From Heterodera schachtii (taxonomy: Eukaryota > Nematoda > Chromadorea > Rhabditida > Heteroderidae): a stretch of DNA of 64,000 nt. How positions within the stretch are numbered: the first letter of the stretch is position 1; each line of letters begins with the position of its first letter. The stretch spans positions 2,107,102 to 2,171,101 of the forward strand of contig SIJG01000006.1 in the NCBI GenBank assembly GCA_023374025.1. Direction: 5' to 3'. A program made the position numbers and the translations under genes. The notes below the pieces were generated by a model. It worked only from the letters and a program-made list of their open reading frames with translations. It searched no databases and was not told the DNA's origin. Shown piece by piece: positions 49,022 to 59,884 of the stretch.

Positions 49022-49630
49022 AACAGTAAATCCTATAATTAGGACAACGATATTAAAACTACATCATTTAGTGGAAAATTACCGCGCCAGAAACACTGAA
49101 AAATTTCAAAATTATTTACAAATGTTTTTTTTCTAATTGCAATTGCGATTTTTGAAAAATAATAAAAAGAGGAATCCTTTTTTCATCGCTTTACAAAAAT
49201 ATTCATTAAAAGCAACGAATATGCTACCATTTTTATTCGATTAAATTTTCATTTAAATTAAATGTTTATCTTATTTTAATCTTGCAAAAAATGACAAAAT
49301 ATGTTAAAAAAAATATATTTGAGGTATTCCATGCCAGTAAAAATATTTTAATTTAATGAAGTAATGCCATAATTGGTAAAATAACATTTAATTATTAGCA
49401 AAAAATTTCAAAAAAAATCGTCATTTTTTGTTGGTTTATGAAAAAATTAGAGTTGAAAAATAACCCTTCTCCTAAATTAGGGCCTACTCCCCCTGAAATA
49501 AAAGCCCCCGATTGACGGAGTTGAAAACCGTAAAGCCCCTAACGGGCTCTATTTTAAGAAAAACGAATAGCAATACATACATTGATTTTTTGGGTTTTGT
49601 CCACGAGACAGACAAAAAATATGTAATTAA
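49022..49630. other. Intergenic DNA
   Basis: AT-rich 3' flank of the HTH-module gene. 49463-49552 is a diverged relative of the poly-C block at 18497-18615. Nothing else seen. Confidence 0.5.
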
Positions 49631-50030
49631 TAGGGATTCCATTTTTATGTAAATAAGATTCACGGAATTTAAAAATGCTCATTTTCCTGTTCGTTTTGTA
49701 CTTTTCAGAAAAATATGAATTTTTGCAGAGAAATACCTTAGTATAAATACTTTCTGCCTGCAAAATTTCAGAATTTTTCGATCATGTACAAATTTTTACA
49801 AAAATCAACATGTTTTTAAAACTTGAAAATTTCACTGAAAAATATTTCCGTGAAATTTTCAAGTTTATTAAACACGGGAATCTTTATAAAAAAGTTTTGG
49901 ATATATGAAATCTTTTGAAATTTGGCAGGCAGCAAGTATTTATACTAAGGTATTTCTCTGCAAAAAAAGAACAGGAAAATCAGCATTTTTAAATTCCGTG
50001 AATCTTATTTACATAAAAATGGAATCCCTA
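49631..50030. mobile_element. hAT-like foldback element
   Basis: 400 bp, nearly a full palindrome: the left arm from 49631 begins TAGGGATTCCATTTTTATGT and its complement ends at 50030. Flanks are GTAATTAA (49623-49630) and ATAATTAA (50031-50038), an 8-bp duplication with one mismatch. No coding sequence. Confidence 0.75.
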
Positions 50031-50167
50031 ATAATTAATAGACAAGAGAAAAGAGAATTACTTTGAGATTCCTTAATTTAAAAATTGAATTGGTTGCGTT
50101 TTGTAAATGAGCTAAATATAAAAATAAAATGATTTTCATTAGTGTTAAAAAATATTTATATTTAATC

Positions 50168-50365
50168 TAGAGTTGAGCGGGACCGGAAATTTTGACAAAA
50201 ACCGGGACCGGGAATTTTCGGGTTGAAAAACCGGGACTTTTTGGCTAGGAAAACCGGGAAAAAAACCCGGGAATTTCCCGGTCCCGGTCAAAATTGGTCA
50301 AAACCGGGACTGGGTACTCAGTTGTACCCGTTTTTCAGTACCAGTCCCGGTCCCGCTCAACTCTA
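50168..50365. mobile_element. hAT-like miniature element, perfect 8-bp duplication
   Basis: 198 bp with ends TAGAGTTGAGCGGGACCGG and the complement. Perfect flanking repeat ATTTAATC at 50160-50167 and 50366-50373. The interior is built from ACCGGGA/CCCGG words. Only 137 bases separate it from the foldback element on its left. Confidence 0.85.
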
Positions 50366-51642
50366 ATTTAATCCCTATCCAATATCTCCCCTTTTAAAGC
50401 ATTATGTCCTCAATCGGTTCTGCAGCTTCATTTGGCAAATCTCTTCATGCATAGATTCTTGCTGTTGGATCTGATCAGTATGAACTTTTCCTGCTTGATA
50501 GGGAACAAATGACCTAAGTTAGTTTAGTTGTAGAGTGACCGTAATTCCCCATGTTGGAATGTTTACCTTCCAAATTAAAACTTTTCGACATATAATTTTG
50601 CGTTATAACCAATTTGATTTTCCATGTTTACCATAGTTCAAAGCAAGAACCGGATTTCCAAGCATAAATTGCCGACGTTTTTACCGAGGATGCTGCTGCG
50701 GTGTCTCTCTTGTTCCTGGATTGCTTCGTCCATCGTTTTTTGCTGCTTGTACTGCTACAGGATGGTCTGTTGTTGCTGTTGCACCCTATAATGGTAGGGA
50801 TTTTTTGAGGGATGTTGGGCCCTCCCAGCATTTTCATGTTGGGCATGAAAATGTTGGGAGTTGCATCCCTCCCCCTAATTGCCTGGGGCAATTGGTGTTT
50901 GCTCCCAAATCGAAGCCAATAACAAAGCGTTTTGATCATCAGGTGAAGAAAAATTAAAGAGAAAATGGTGAATGATCAACAACTGACTGAAAAGCCCAGA
51001 ATCGCTCCTCTAAAAAAGGATTTTGCAAACGAATAATAAAAGCTCGAATTATAAGATAAACGATAAAGAATAAAAAAGAGTTAAATAGCCAGTAGAAAGA
51101 GGAAAAAACAAGATTTTTTTGTATGATAGCCCCCCCCCAATAGTCAGGGAACGAATTTCTATTTTTAACATATTTTCAACGTGTAGCATTTTAGGAGAGA
51201 TGCATAAAAACATTTTATTTTACAAGTACTATTATATTAGCATCCACGAAATTTTATATAAATAAAAAATTTTTTTCTGAAAAACCATGTCCGAGCTTCG
51301 AAAACTCAGTTTTAACCAAAAAAAGTTTTTTTCGTTTTGACATAGCTCCTCTTTTGACAATTTCAGTACATATTTTGTGAGGGGGGGGGGGAATGACAGA
51401 TTTAAAAAACGCGCCAGCATAGTAATTGAGAAAAAGTTTCACAAATTGCATAATTATCTTTTCAGCGACTCTTTTGCATTTTCTCATTGCAAGCCTTCAG
51501 ATCAGACCCGCTGAAAATAATAGAGGAACAAATTAAAAATTTTGGTTGATTTATTTTTTAAACGGTGAAAAACATGACTAATTAGAAATTAGTTATTGTT
51601 TTCGATTTCATTTAGTTTAATTACCGGATATTAGGGAATCTT
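50366..51642. other. Intergenic DNA with a glutamine-rich exon remnant
   Basis: 50640-50870 is GC-richer. On the minus strand it reads HPSKNPYHYRVQQQQQTIL, one stop, then MDEAIQEQERHRSSILG before a GT donor, suggesting a decayed or misread exon. 51050-51630 is a repeat shared with 63220-64000 (listed separately). Confidence 0.35.
51050..51630. repeat. Dispersed duplicate, copy 1
   Basis: Shares with 63220-64000, in the same order, CCCCCCAATA-TCAG-GAACGAATTT, a poly-G run, TAGTAATTGAGAAAAA and CAGATCAGACCCGCTGAAAA, and GGTGAAAA. The piece ACGCGCCAGCATAG at 51410 resembles the terminal repeat of the Mutator-like element at 16797. Confidence 0.7.
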
Positions 51643-54312
51643 CTAGTGCTTCCATCTCCTCACCAGGATGGTCATACATGTTAATATGAATTTTAATATC
51701 TTTCCAAACCATTTCAACATTAAGCCCAAGATAAAGTAATTTAACAGCGTAAATGCCAAATTTTCAGTGAATATTCGCCCAAATTGAAGCAGTCCAATAA
51801 GAATGGAAAACTTTTTATTGTAATCCAAAATTTTGGTCCAAATTGGCTCATCGAATGGATTGAGCTGACGAAGCATTTCCTTAAATGGCAAACATATTAA
51901 ACTTACGGCATTAAGATTTGTTGGGTTAATTATGGACATAAAAACCAAACGATTATACTTTGAGAAAATGAAAATTAAAAAATAATAAAAGTTTTCCATG
52001 TGATTTTACCTTAAAAATAGATATAATATTTGAAAATTTATGCTTATTCTCCTATTTTCGTTCTTATTCTCATTTTTGTGCATGAACCTCGTGACACTCT
52101 AATAATTATTTTTTAAATGAATCAATTTAAAAATTCCATGGAAATTTACAAAGCCATTATGTAAATAATAATTATAATATATATAATTTTACCAATATTT
52201 TAGCTCTGTTAATTGTTTCTTCAGAATATAAAACCTTGACAAATAAATTAAACAAATTTTTCTGTTCATCTTCTGAAATATTTTCTGCCAATTGGTCAAA
52301 ATTTATTTGATTGGAACAATTTTTGATTTCTTCAGATTCATCTTCAAAATACCACAAGTGTTGATTGTTGCAATTTGAAAAAATAAATAAACCAATTTTC
52401 GCCAACATTTGGGCAATGTTTTGCATCGAAATTCGAACTAAAAACAAAACTTTATTTTGTCCAAAATTTCATTTATGGACTAAAAGCTGAATTATTTTAT
52501 GCAAAAATTTACAGTTTAGTTTTTCAGGCTTTGTTTCTTCTCGATCGATCAATTTAATTTGTCTTTTCAAATCAGAAAAAATATTAGAGAAGGGATCAAC
52601 TCTGTTAAATAAGCAATATTAATTTTTAAATTCAAAAATTATAAATAAAATTACTTTCTGCCGAAGTCATCGAATAAAATTTTAGAAATTTCTAAACTAA
52701 TTGTGTTAAATTTCTCCTCCCAATTTTTATAAAATTTAAAACTGAGCAATGGGTATTGTTTGCCGTAAAGTTTCAATTTCATTTCTTTATTTTTATCATA
52801 AATTTTTTCATAAATTTGCTGTGCATAATCAATTGAAAGCAGCAACAATTCGTGTAAGATTAGCAAATTCTGTTCGGTTGTCAATTCCTTTATTGCCTTT
52901 CTTCCGAAAACATTTGGGAACAAATCGAAGAATTTCAAAAAATTTGTAAATTTCTAAATAAAAATTCTTTAAAATTTTAACATTAAGTTGGCTCATGAAA
53001 ATGTTGGCATTATATTATAAATTAAAATTTTAGAATGATCTCCAGACCGAAATTCAAAACATTATCGAATTTTATTGAATGTCAAAATTTGAGATTCAAT
53101 AAAATTTGCTTTACCTTCCGATGTTGCTCCAAACTGTTGGACGGATTGTCCAATGTTTGCATACTTTTTACAATAAATAACTTCATTAACTGATCAGAAT
53201 CCACCACTCTTGCGGTCATTTTTTTCTTCAGATCAGTTTCAGAATGATTTGAGGAGGATGGCTTTTGCTGATCGGGCACCGACTGTTGATCATTTTGGAT
53301 GGCATTTTGAAGAAAAATGTTTCGCAAATCCACAATTTTTAATTCTTTAAGACAAATTCTGGTTGAATTGTCATCAGAAATTAATTCGCATTTTGAAAAA
53401 AATTTGTCCATTTTGATCAGAAACACTGTTGCTTGGCTAAGCGATAATTTTACTAAAATTTTGCATTATTTGTAAATTATCATTAGTTTAAGAGGAATAA
53501 AAGGATGTTTAATTTCTTAAATAAATTATTTTCCACTTGGATATAAATTGTCATAATGTTATGCCTCGGGTGTGAATTGCAGAAATCACTTAATTCAGGG
53601 GACAGAAAATTGGATAACCTACGGAAAATTTGACATTAAAAAATTGGACCACGAATTTTTAGTTTATTTATATAAAAATCAAGTGGATTCTTCCTTATTT
53701 GTGCATTCCGATATTTTTCTTAATTATATATTATAAGAATTAAGAATTAAAATGAGAGTCCAATTCTAAAAAATTAAATTAGTTTTTTTAAACAGGTGGC
53801 AAAGCCAATTTCACTTACTTAAACCTAGCAATTTAACGAAACAGTCAATGAAATATGCCTAATTTGCACTTTTACAAAATAACTATGCTGGCATTTTTAA
53901 GAAAATGAATGAATAAATTATTTTTTAATTTTTCGAGACTTCAAATCTAAGCGTTACATTTTTCGTTTTTTTTAAATTTTTTTTTAAGAGATTAGGTAAT
54001 TTCTCATAAAATTCAATAGCTCAAAACCAGATTTTTACTGGATATTTTAAAATTTTGAGACCTATTATATGCGTTTTTCTAAAGTGAAATATTTCTTAAA
54101 AATTAATTACTTTAGATTTTTTAAAATTAAATATTTTGACTCATACTTATTCCATCTTCTGAGTCTGAATATGCAATATTAGGTGCTTCTTCTGATGAAG
54201 CTTCCGCTGTGAGAATAAACTTTAATTTTTTATTTCCACCATTGGCCTTTTGTGCCAGCAGCAGAAGAACTGATAAAGGCAAAGCAGTCCAGAAGATTTG
54301 ATTGTAAAGCAT
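51643..54312 (-). CDS. Secreted protein of unknown function, six or more exons
   Basis: Exons on the minus strand: 54312-54147, 53452-53115, 52953-52655, 52601-52513, 52437-52193 and 51957-51643. Phases agree at each join. The first exon gives a signal peptide (MLYNQIFWTALPLSVLLLLA, cut near KANG). The rest is a mostly helical, leucine-rich protein without recognised motif: a QQ/SS-rich linker in exon 2, NLLILHELLLLSIDYAQQIY in exon 3, NQHLWYFEDESEEI in exon 5. The total is roughly 480 residues. The 3' end is uncertain: after about 51690 an alternative frame (YDHPGEEMEALEDS) leads to another GT donor. Fragments of a second copy are scattered at 61.3 and 62.5 kb. The LTR retrotransposon starts 77 bases upstream of the start codon, so the promoter is probably affected. 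Confidence 0.6.
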
Positions 54313-54389
54313 TCTTTTAACAATGTCAAAAAATAAAAATAAAATTAATAAATTTAAAAGAAATTTTTGGACAAATTTTGGCTTTTAAA

Positions 54390-54722
54390 TGTTCGGTCTT
54401 CAAGCCGACACAATAAAATGTTTATTTGTAGAACAAATAAATTAAACAATTTAAATAAAATTGGCGAAGTCGGAAGCGGAATAAATTTGGAGGAGAACAA
54501 ATATATTTAGGCGAAGTGAAAGAAGTGCATAAAAAGCAACAACTGAGTGAATGAGGGGAATGGACATGCACTGGACAATATTAATCAATAGTGTCTAACA
54601 TAAATAAGGGAAGACACAACAATTAGAGAGTGGGGAAAATGGAGAGGAAAAGAAAAAGACAAATGCAAAGGGAAATTAATGCAAATGTATTCTTTGGTCT
54701 CTCGGGGTTGACCACCCGAACA
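54390..54722 (-). repeat. 3' LTR of the Ty3/gypsy element
   Basis: 333 bp, identical by eye to 59325-59657 except for one T/A difference at about 54463. It is the LTR nearest the start of the secreted-protein gene at 54312. Confidence 0.95.
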
Positions 54723-54733
54723 CCTCCCCTTTT
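54723..54733 (-). promoter_or_regulatory. Polypurine tract
   Basis: On the minus strand AAAAGGGGAGG immediately precedes the 3' LTR. This is the expected plus-strand primer for reverse transcription. Confidence 0.85.
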
Positions 54734-54740
54734 AAATGAT

Positions 54741-57700
54741 CTAACGGGGCGAGTATCGCGCAGGTGGTTGCCGTCGGCGATCAGGGTAACGGCGTTGTGG
54801 CGTCGGCGATCGAACGGCAGGCGTCGGCGATCGAGCGGCTTGAATGACGTCCTGCTGTTCCTCTTCGATCGGCTGTTCCTCCACTTGATCTTCGGCATTG
54901 ATCGGGTCAGGCCTATTCTCTAGGACCTGCCCATTTTGGTGTCCATTTGCCATTTGTGCCATTTGAATTGGCAAATTGAATTCCTCATTCAAAATGTTCA
55001 ATGGGTCCTCAAAAATTTCGGTCGCCTTTCGGAACCTCAGCTGATTCGCATGATAGCGACCGCTGGATCCATCTTCAAATCGGACATTGTAGATGACACC
55101 GGAACATCCACAGATCGTTCCGGCCTTCCAACTTTGCGAAAGGCGATGTCGTGCCCAAACTGCGTCCTTCGAAGCAAAAATTTGTGGACGCGTGCCATAT
55201 CGGCGATTGAACTTCTTCTCCATTGCCTGATCACGATCGATCGGCTGAATTGGAGGTGGCTTCAGCAGGTCCAATGTTGTTCGTGGCTTCCGTCCCAGGA
55301 GCATTTCGGCTGGACTTTTCGAGTCCGGCAATGAATCGTTGGGGGTGGTCCGGTATGTGACCAGAAATGTCTCAATTATTTCCTTTACCGAGGACATTCC
55401 CTCCCCTTTTAATTTTCTGAAGGCACGTTTAAACGTGTCAACAAATCTCTCCGCTTGTCCATTGGACATGGGATGATACGGAGCCGAGAACAAGTGATTG
55501 ATTCCATTGGCCGCTGTAAATTTAGCAAATTCCGAGCTCTTAAATTGTGTGCCGTTATCCGAAACCAACGTTTCTGAAATTCCGTGCCGTGAAGCCAAAT
55601 ATCTTAGCTTTTCAATTGTCATCGCCGTTGAAATTGTTGACATTTCGAAAACCTCGGGGTATTTCGAGTAAGAGTCAACAACAATCAGAAAATGCTTTCC
55701 GAAAAACGGTCCGGCAAAATCCATGTGCACGCGTTGCCACGGGCCTGTTGTTTTTGGCCATGATTGTAAATTTGTCTTAATTGGCGCTTTTGCAGCAGCC
55801 TGACATGGCACACATTCACGGACATAATCTTCAATGTCCTGGTCGATTTTTGGCCAGAAGACATATTGTCGTGCCAGCTGCTTCATCCTCTTCATTCCGG
55901 GATGTCCTTTGTGCAGCAATTTCAGAATCTTTGATTGGAAGACTTTCGGGATTACCACTCTTTCTCCAAACATGAGGCATCCCTTTTCAGTTGAAAGTTC
56001 TTCCTTTCTTCGGCCAAAATCACGGACATTTTGGTTTTCTTTGTCCATGGCCTTTTCATTTGGCCAGCCATTTTTGACGAATTTTTGGACTTGAACAATG
56101 TTTTCATCGCTCTCAGAAGCAGCGACGAGGTCCGAAAATTTTAACGGCAATTTTGAAATTGTTTGGCCAAAATTCGTCTCAAAATCAGTTTCCGCGTTGA
56201 TCATGGCGATGATTTTCTCGTCTTCGTTCTCATTTCCTTTGGCGATGAGGCGCGAGAGCGCATCCGCCTGGCCAAAATCCTTTGTGTTGATGTATTCGAT
56301 CGTGAAATCGTAGGCCAAGAGGATTAATGACCAGCGAAGAAGACGATTGGCACTGCACTGCCGAATTCCCCTTTTACTGCCAAAAATGCTGACAAGGGGC
56401 TTATGGTCAGTTTGCAGAGTGAAATGCCGTCCATATATCATTTTATGGAATTTTTGTACGGCAAAAATCAACGCCAAACCCTCTTTTTCAATCTGCGAAT
56501 AATTTTTTTCCGCAGGGGCGAGTGATTTTGAAGCATGGGCAATTGCTTTGATGTTTCCATCTTGAAATTTGTGATAAATGACCGCTCCGATGCCCAATTC
56601 GGAAGCGTCAGCTGCAACAATAATCTCCATTTTTGGATCATAATGTGTTAACAGCAAATCGGATGCCAAAATTTCCTTAATCTTTCGGAACGCATTTTCG
56701 CATCCTTCGCTCCAACTCCAATCAATTTCCTTTTTAAGCAAATCGTCGAGCGGTTTTCGGATGAACCGCATGTTTTTGACGTATTGTTGGTAATGGTTTA
56801 CCATACCAAGGAATGATCGGAGAGAAGGAATGTCGTTTGGTGCAGGCATTTGGTTAATTGCATAGATTTTTGCTGGATCCGGTCGGCGTCCATTTTTGTC
56901 GATAATCTGTCCGAGATATTTAATTTGATCACGGAAAAATTTGCATTTGGCCAATTTGACGCGGAATCCATATGCCTGAATGCGACCAAAAACTTCTTTT
57001 AAGTGATTGGTATGTTCCGAAATATTTTTGCTGACGATTATAATGTCGTCCAAATAGGCGGTGGCAAATTCCAATCCTGCCAACATCTTATCCATAATTG
57101 ATTGAAATATAGCTGGGGCTGATTTGACACCGAACGGCAGTCTTTCCATCCGGTAATTGCCCTTGTGGGTTGCCAGTCCACACAAATTTTTGGAATCTTC
57201 GTCCAATTCGACTTGGAAATAGGCGTCCCGCAGATCGATTTGCGAGAAAATTTTGCCTCCATTTAGGGTTGCAAAAATGTCTTCCGGTATTGGAAGTGGG
57301 TATTGGCAGTCGAGAAGGGCATCGTTTAAGCCTGTAGAGTAATCAATGCAAAGTCGGGCGGATCCGTCGGCCTTTTTGACAATTAGAATAGGCGCGGCCC
57401 ACTCCAAATGTTCGACTTTGTGGATGACGTTCATCTGTTCCAATCGGCTCAGTTCGCGCTCAACAACCTCTAACGAATTGTAGGGTACTGGACGAGCTTT
57501 GCGGTATACTGGCCTTGCGTCATCTTTTAGGGCGAGATGAGCCTTCTCCTTTAAGCAATGGCCCAATTTTTCACTGAAAATTTCGTGGAATTCCTTTTCC
57601 AGGGCTTGAATTTCGGCTTCTGTCCCAGCAATCTGCGTTGCTTCACTTGGGATCAAATTTTCAGCCTTTTTGCCATTTGTGAGGCATGTATTTACTGTAG

Positions 57701-59087
57701 GATTGTTGATTTTCGACTTTAATTCGTCCAACAATCCAAATAAGTCCATCATTTTGCAGCTCAACAAATTTAGTGAGCCTGCTTTGGCAACATAAAATGT
57801 TTGCTCCACTTCAATTTTGCCAAATTTGAATGTGGCGAACCCTTTTCCAATAAAGGAAATTTTTGTGCCGTCGAATGCCTTGCCAATTTCGTTGCATTTT
57901 TCAATTGGTGGTCGTCCAACATACTCGTGCGTCAATTCATCAATGACGACAATGTCTGACCCCGTGTCGAGATGGAATTCGACTGGTTTCTTGTTGAACA
58001 AAACCGCTGTTTTTAGCAGTGAAATCGAATTTACGGCATGCGTGGTCATTCCAATACGAAGGTGACCAACGCGGTTGTTGCCTGTCTTTTTGGCCTTCTG
58101 GCGTTTGCGCCACTCTTGGACACGCTCGCATTGTTTGTCCAAATGGCCGACAAACTCACACTTGCGGCATTTGCTCGTTTTGTAACGGCATTCGTCAGGT
58201 CGATGCACGCCGAAGCCACATCGCCAACATATTGTGGTTGCCTCAGTGTTGGTCCTTTCTTTGAATTTGTTCGGCAAATTGTTCGGCTTTGGACTTTCCT
58301 TGAAGAATTTGTTCGGTGAATTGTTCGGCTTTGAATTTTGTCGAATCGAATTCACTGGCCTCGAAGAGCTTGTCGCTTCGATTGCCTTTGCTTCTGAAAT
58401 TGTGGATTGGAAGCTGATTAAGTCTTCCACCACTCCATCATAGCTGATGTTGGCGCCATCTGCTGCCAATTTTGTCAGAATTCGCTGTCGCAATGCAGCT
58501 GCATTGGGCGCTTTGAGCGCCATCAATAACATGAGACAATTAAATTGCTCTTTGGTCAGCTCATCGAATTTAAAATCGGTCAGCAATTTTCTGTGCCAAT
58601 TTATGAACTGCCTGAATTGTTCGCCTTCTCCTCTCACCGCTTTTAAGCACTCGTAGTGGTCGATGAATATGGACTGTGCTTTAGCAAACAGCTTTTCGAG
58701 CTTTTCGGTCGTCACTTTAAAATTGAAATCGGTGACCGACGACGGCAGAACTGATCTGCTGTACTCGCTGAATGCTGACTCGCTCAGCTTATGCATCAAA
58801 CATTTGACCTTGACTTCGTCGTCCGCCGTTGGTGCCGTGCAATCCAACGCGAATTTGAATCTCTCAATCCATTCCGAAATTCGGCTCTTGTCGTCCGTTG
58901 GCTCGAATGATGAGATGTCCGGCAATATTGGCACTGAATTTGCTCCTTGATTGGGCTGTGCCGCCGCATTTTGTGCATTTTGTCGGATCGCAATCAATTG
59001 AGCAATTTGCTGTGATTGGTCCTGCACCATTTTTTGTTGATCCGCCAGCATTTTCACAAGCTGGTCAATTGTCGGATTTTGCGCCAT
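54741..59087 (-). CDS. gag-pol: Gag-Pol polyprotein, Ty3/gypsy type
   Basis: One open frame of 1448 residues without frameshift or stop. Order of domains: Gag (1 to about 280) with a glutamine-rich start; two CCHC zinc knuckles (about 287-330, CWRCGFGVHRPDEC and CRKCEFVGHLDKQC); aspartic protease (DTGSD, about 374); reverse transcriptase with FSQIDLRDAYFQVELD and the YLDD catalytic box (about 676); RNase H (AADASELGIGAVIY, TDHKPL, about 825-900); integrase with the HHCC finger (from about 1060) and D-D-E catalytic residues (HMDFAGPF about 1123, SDNGTQF about 1179, AERF about 1208). The C-terminal tail is rich in proline and arginine; no chromodomain is seen. Protease-RT-RNase H-integrase order defines the Ty3/gypsy group. 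All catalytic residues I can check are present, so the element may be active. Confidence 0.95.
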   Translation of the reverse strand: MAQNPTIDQLVKMLADQQKMVQDQSQQIAQLIAIRQNAQNAAAQPNQGANSVPILPDISSFEPTDDKSRISEWIERFKFALDCTAPTADDEVKVKCLMHKLSESAFSEYSRSVLPSSVTDFNFKVTTEKLEKLFAKAQSIFIDHYECLKAVRGEGEQFRQFINWHRKLLTDFKFDELTKEQFNCLMLLMALKAPNAAALRQRILTKLAADGANISYDGVVEDLISFQSTISEAKAIEATSSSRPVNSIRQNSKPNNSPNKFFKESPKPNNLPNKFKERTNTEATTICWRCGFGVHRPDECRYKTSKCRKCEFVGHLDKQCERVQEWRKRQKAKKTGNNRVGHLRIGMTTHAVNSISLLKTAVLFNKKPVEFHLDTGSDIVVIDELTHEYVGRPPIEKCNEIGKAFDGTKISFIGKGFATFKFGKIEVEQTFYVAKAGSLNLLSCKMMDLFGLLDELKSKINNPTVNTCLTNGKKAENLIPSEATQIAGTEAEIQALEKEFHEIFSEKLGHCLKEKAHLALKDDARPVYRKARPVPYNSLEVVERELSRLEQMNVIHKVEHLEWAAPILIVKKADGSARLCIDYSTGLNDALLDCQYPLPIPEDIFATLNGGKIFSQIDLRDAYFQVELDEDSKNLCGLATHKGNYRMERLPFGVKSAPAIFQSIMDKMLAGLEFATAYLDDIIIVSKNISEHTNHLKEVFGRIQAYGFRVKLAKCKFFRDQIKYLGQIIDKNGRRPDPAKIYAINQMPAPNDIPSLRSFLGMVNHYQQYVKNMRFIRKPLDDLLKKEIDWSWSEGCENAFRKIKEILASDLLLTHYDPKMEIIVAADASELGIGAVIYHKFQDGNIKAIAHASKSLAPAEKNYSQIEKEGLALIFAVQKFHKMIYGRHFTLQTDHKPLVSIFGSKRGIRQCSANRLLRWSLILLAYDFTIEYINTKDFGQADALSRLIAKGNENEDEKIIAMINAETDFETNFGQTISKLPLKFSDLVAASESDENIVQVQKFVKNGWPNEKAMDKENQNVRDFGRRKEELSTEKGCLMFGERVVIPKVFQSKILKLLHKGHPGMKRMKQLARQYVFWPKIDQDIEDYVRECVPCQAAAKAPIKTNLQSWPKTTGPWQRVHMDFAGPFFGKHFLIVVDSYSKYPEVFEMSTISTAMTIEKLRYLASRHGISETLVSDNGTQFKSSEFAKFTAANGINHLFSAPYHPMSNGQAERFVDTFKRAFRKLKGEGMSSVKEIIETFLVTYRTTPNDSLPDSKSPAEMLLGRKPRTTLDLLKPPPIQPIDRDQAMEKKFNRRYGTRPQIFASKDAVWARHRLSQSWKAGTICGCSGVIYNVRFEDGSSGRYHANQLRFRKATEIFEDPLNILNEEFNLPIQMAQMANGHQNGQVLENRPDPINAEDQVEEQPIEEEQQDVIQAARSPTPAVRSPTPQRRYPDRRRQPPARYSPR

Positions 59088-59310
59088 ATTTGTTGATCAA
59101 CTTTTGGGGAATTTCCTTGTCTTTGTTGAGTAAACCGCACCTGCGGAAACCGCAACCACCTGGGTATCTTGGTTTTTTTTACGATGATTAAACCGCGCCT
59201 GGCGGAAGCTCACCCTTATCGGGTCTATTGCTTTTTTGAAGAAAGTTGAATAGCAATTCGGAATCTGTCCGAAATTGCCAAAATATCCGTCGTTGAGCTT
59301 CTTTTTAAGA
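59088..59310 (-). other. Leader between primer-binding site and gag
   Basis: Untranslated leader of the retrotransposon. It contains two diverged copies of a phrase TTGG...AAACCGCGCCTGGCGGAAGC / AAACCGCACCTGCGGAAACC type (59126-59155 and 59190-59215), possibly a packaging or dimer signal; this is inference. Confidence 0.4.
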
Positions 59311-59322
59311 CGGGCGTCGCCA
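59311..59322 (-). promoter_or_regulatory. Primer-binding site
   Basis: Two bases after the 5' LTR the minus strand reads TGGCGACGCCCG. TGG start and position match a tRNA 3'-end binding site. I did not identify the tRNA. Confidence 0.7.
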
Positions 59323-59324
59323 AT

Positions 59325-59657
59325 TGTTCGGTCTTCAAGCCGACACAATAAAATGTTTATTTGTAGAACAAATAAATTAAACAATTTAAATAAAATAGGC
59401 GAAGTCGGAAGCGGAATAAATTTGGAGGAGAACAAATATATTTAGGCGAAGTGAAAGAAGTGCATAAAAAGCAACAACTGAGTGAATGAGGGGAATGGAC
59501 ATGCACTGGACAATATTAATCAATAGTGTCTAACATAAATAAGGGAAGACACAACAATTAGAGAGTGGGGAAAATGGAGAGGAAAAGAAAAAGACAAATG
59601 CAAAGGGAAATTAATGCAAATGTATTCTTTGGTCTCTCGGGGTTGACCACCCGAACA
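59325..59657 (-). repeat. 5' LTR of the Ty3/gypsy element
   Basis: 333 bp; promoter-bearing LTR for the minus-strand transcript. Near-identical partner at 54390-54722. Confidence 0.95.
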
Positions 59658-59884
59658 TTAAATTATCCCATTTATTTCTAGGAATAGTTTCTTAGCACTT
59701 TTTAAGGACCTTTATTAAATTCGCAAGAGCATTTATTAAAATTAAAAAGATTTTTTAAAGCTTATTTCATATAGGGTCAAGTTAGATGGCAAAACAATTA
59801 CAAAAAAATAGAGGGCACCACTATTTTGTGAAATATAATGGTGATTTATACACTTGTTGGGACCTTACCTAAATACGTCATCAG

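Larger units (their letters stand above)
54390..59657 (-). mobile_element. Ty3/gypsy LTR retrotransposon, complete
   Basis: 5268 bp bounded by two 333-bp LTRs that begin TGTTCGG and end CCGAACA, with a 5-bp target duplication TTAAA (54385-54389 and 59658-59662). A single gag-pol frame of 1448 codons lies on the minus strand. By eye the LTRs differ at one base, so the insertion is recent. Primer-binding site and polypurine tract are both present. Confidence 0.95.

Noticed and set aside
51498..51520. Possible 28S rRNA start (CAGATCAGACCCGCTGAA)
   Set aside because: Resembles the 5.8S-28S junction only over about 18 bases, with a gap, and the following bases do not continue into 28S sequence. 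It recurs at 63769, so it is part of the dispersed duplicate.
54623..59191. Many short open frames on the plus strand opposite gag-pol
   Set aside because: All are shadows of the long minus-strand retrotransposon frame.
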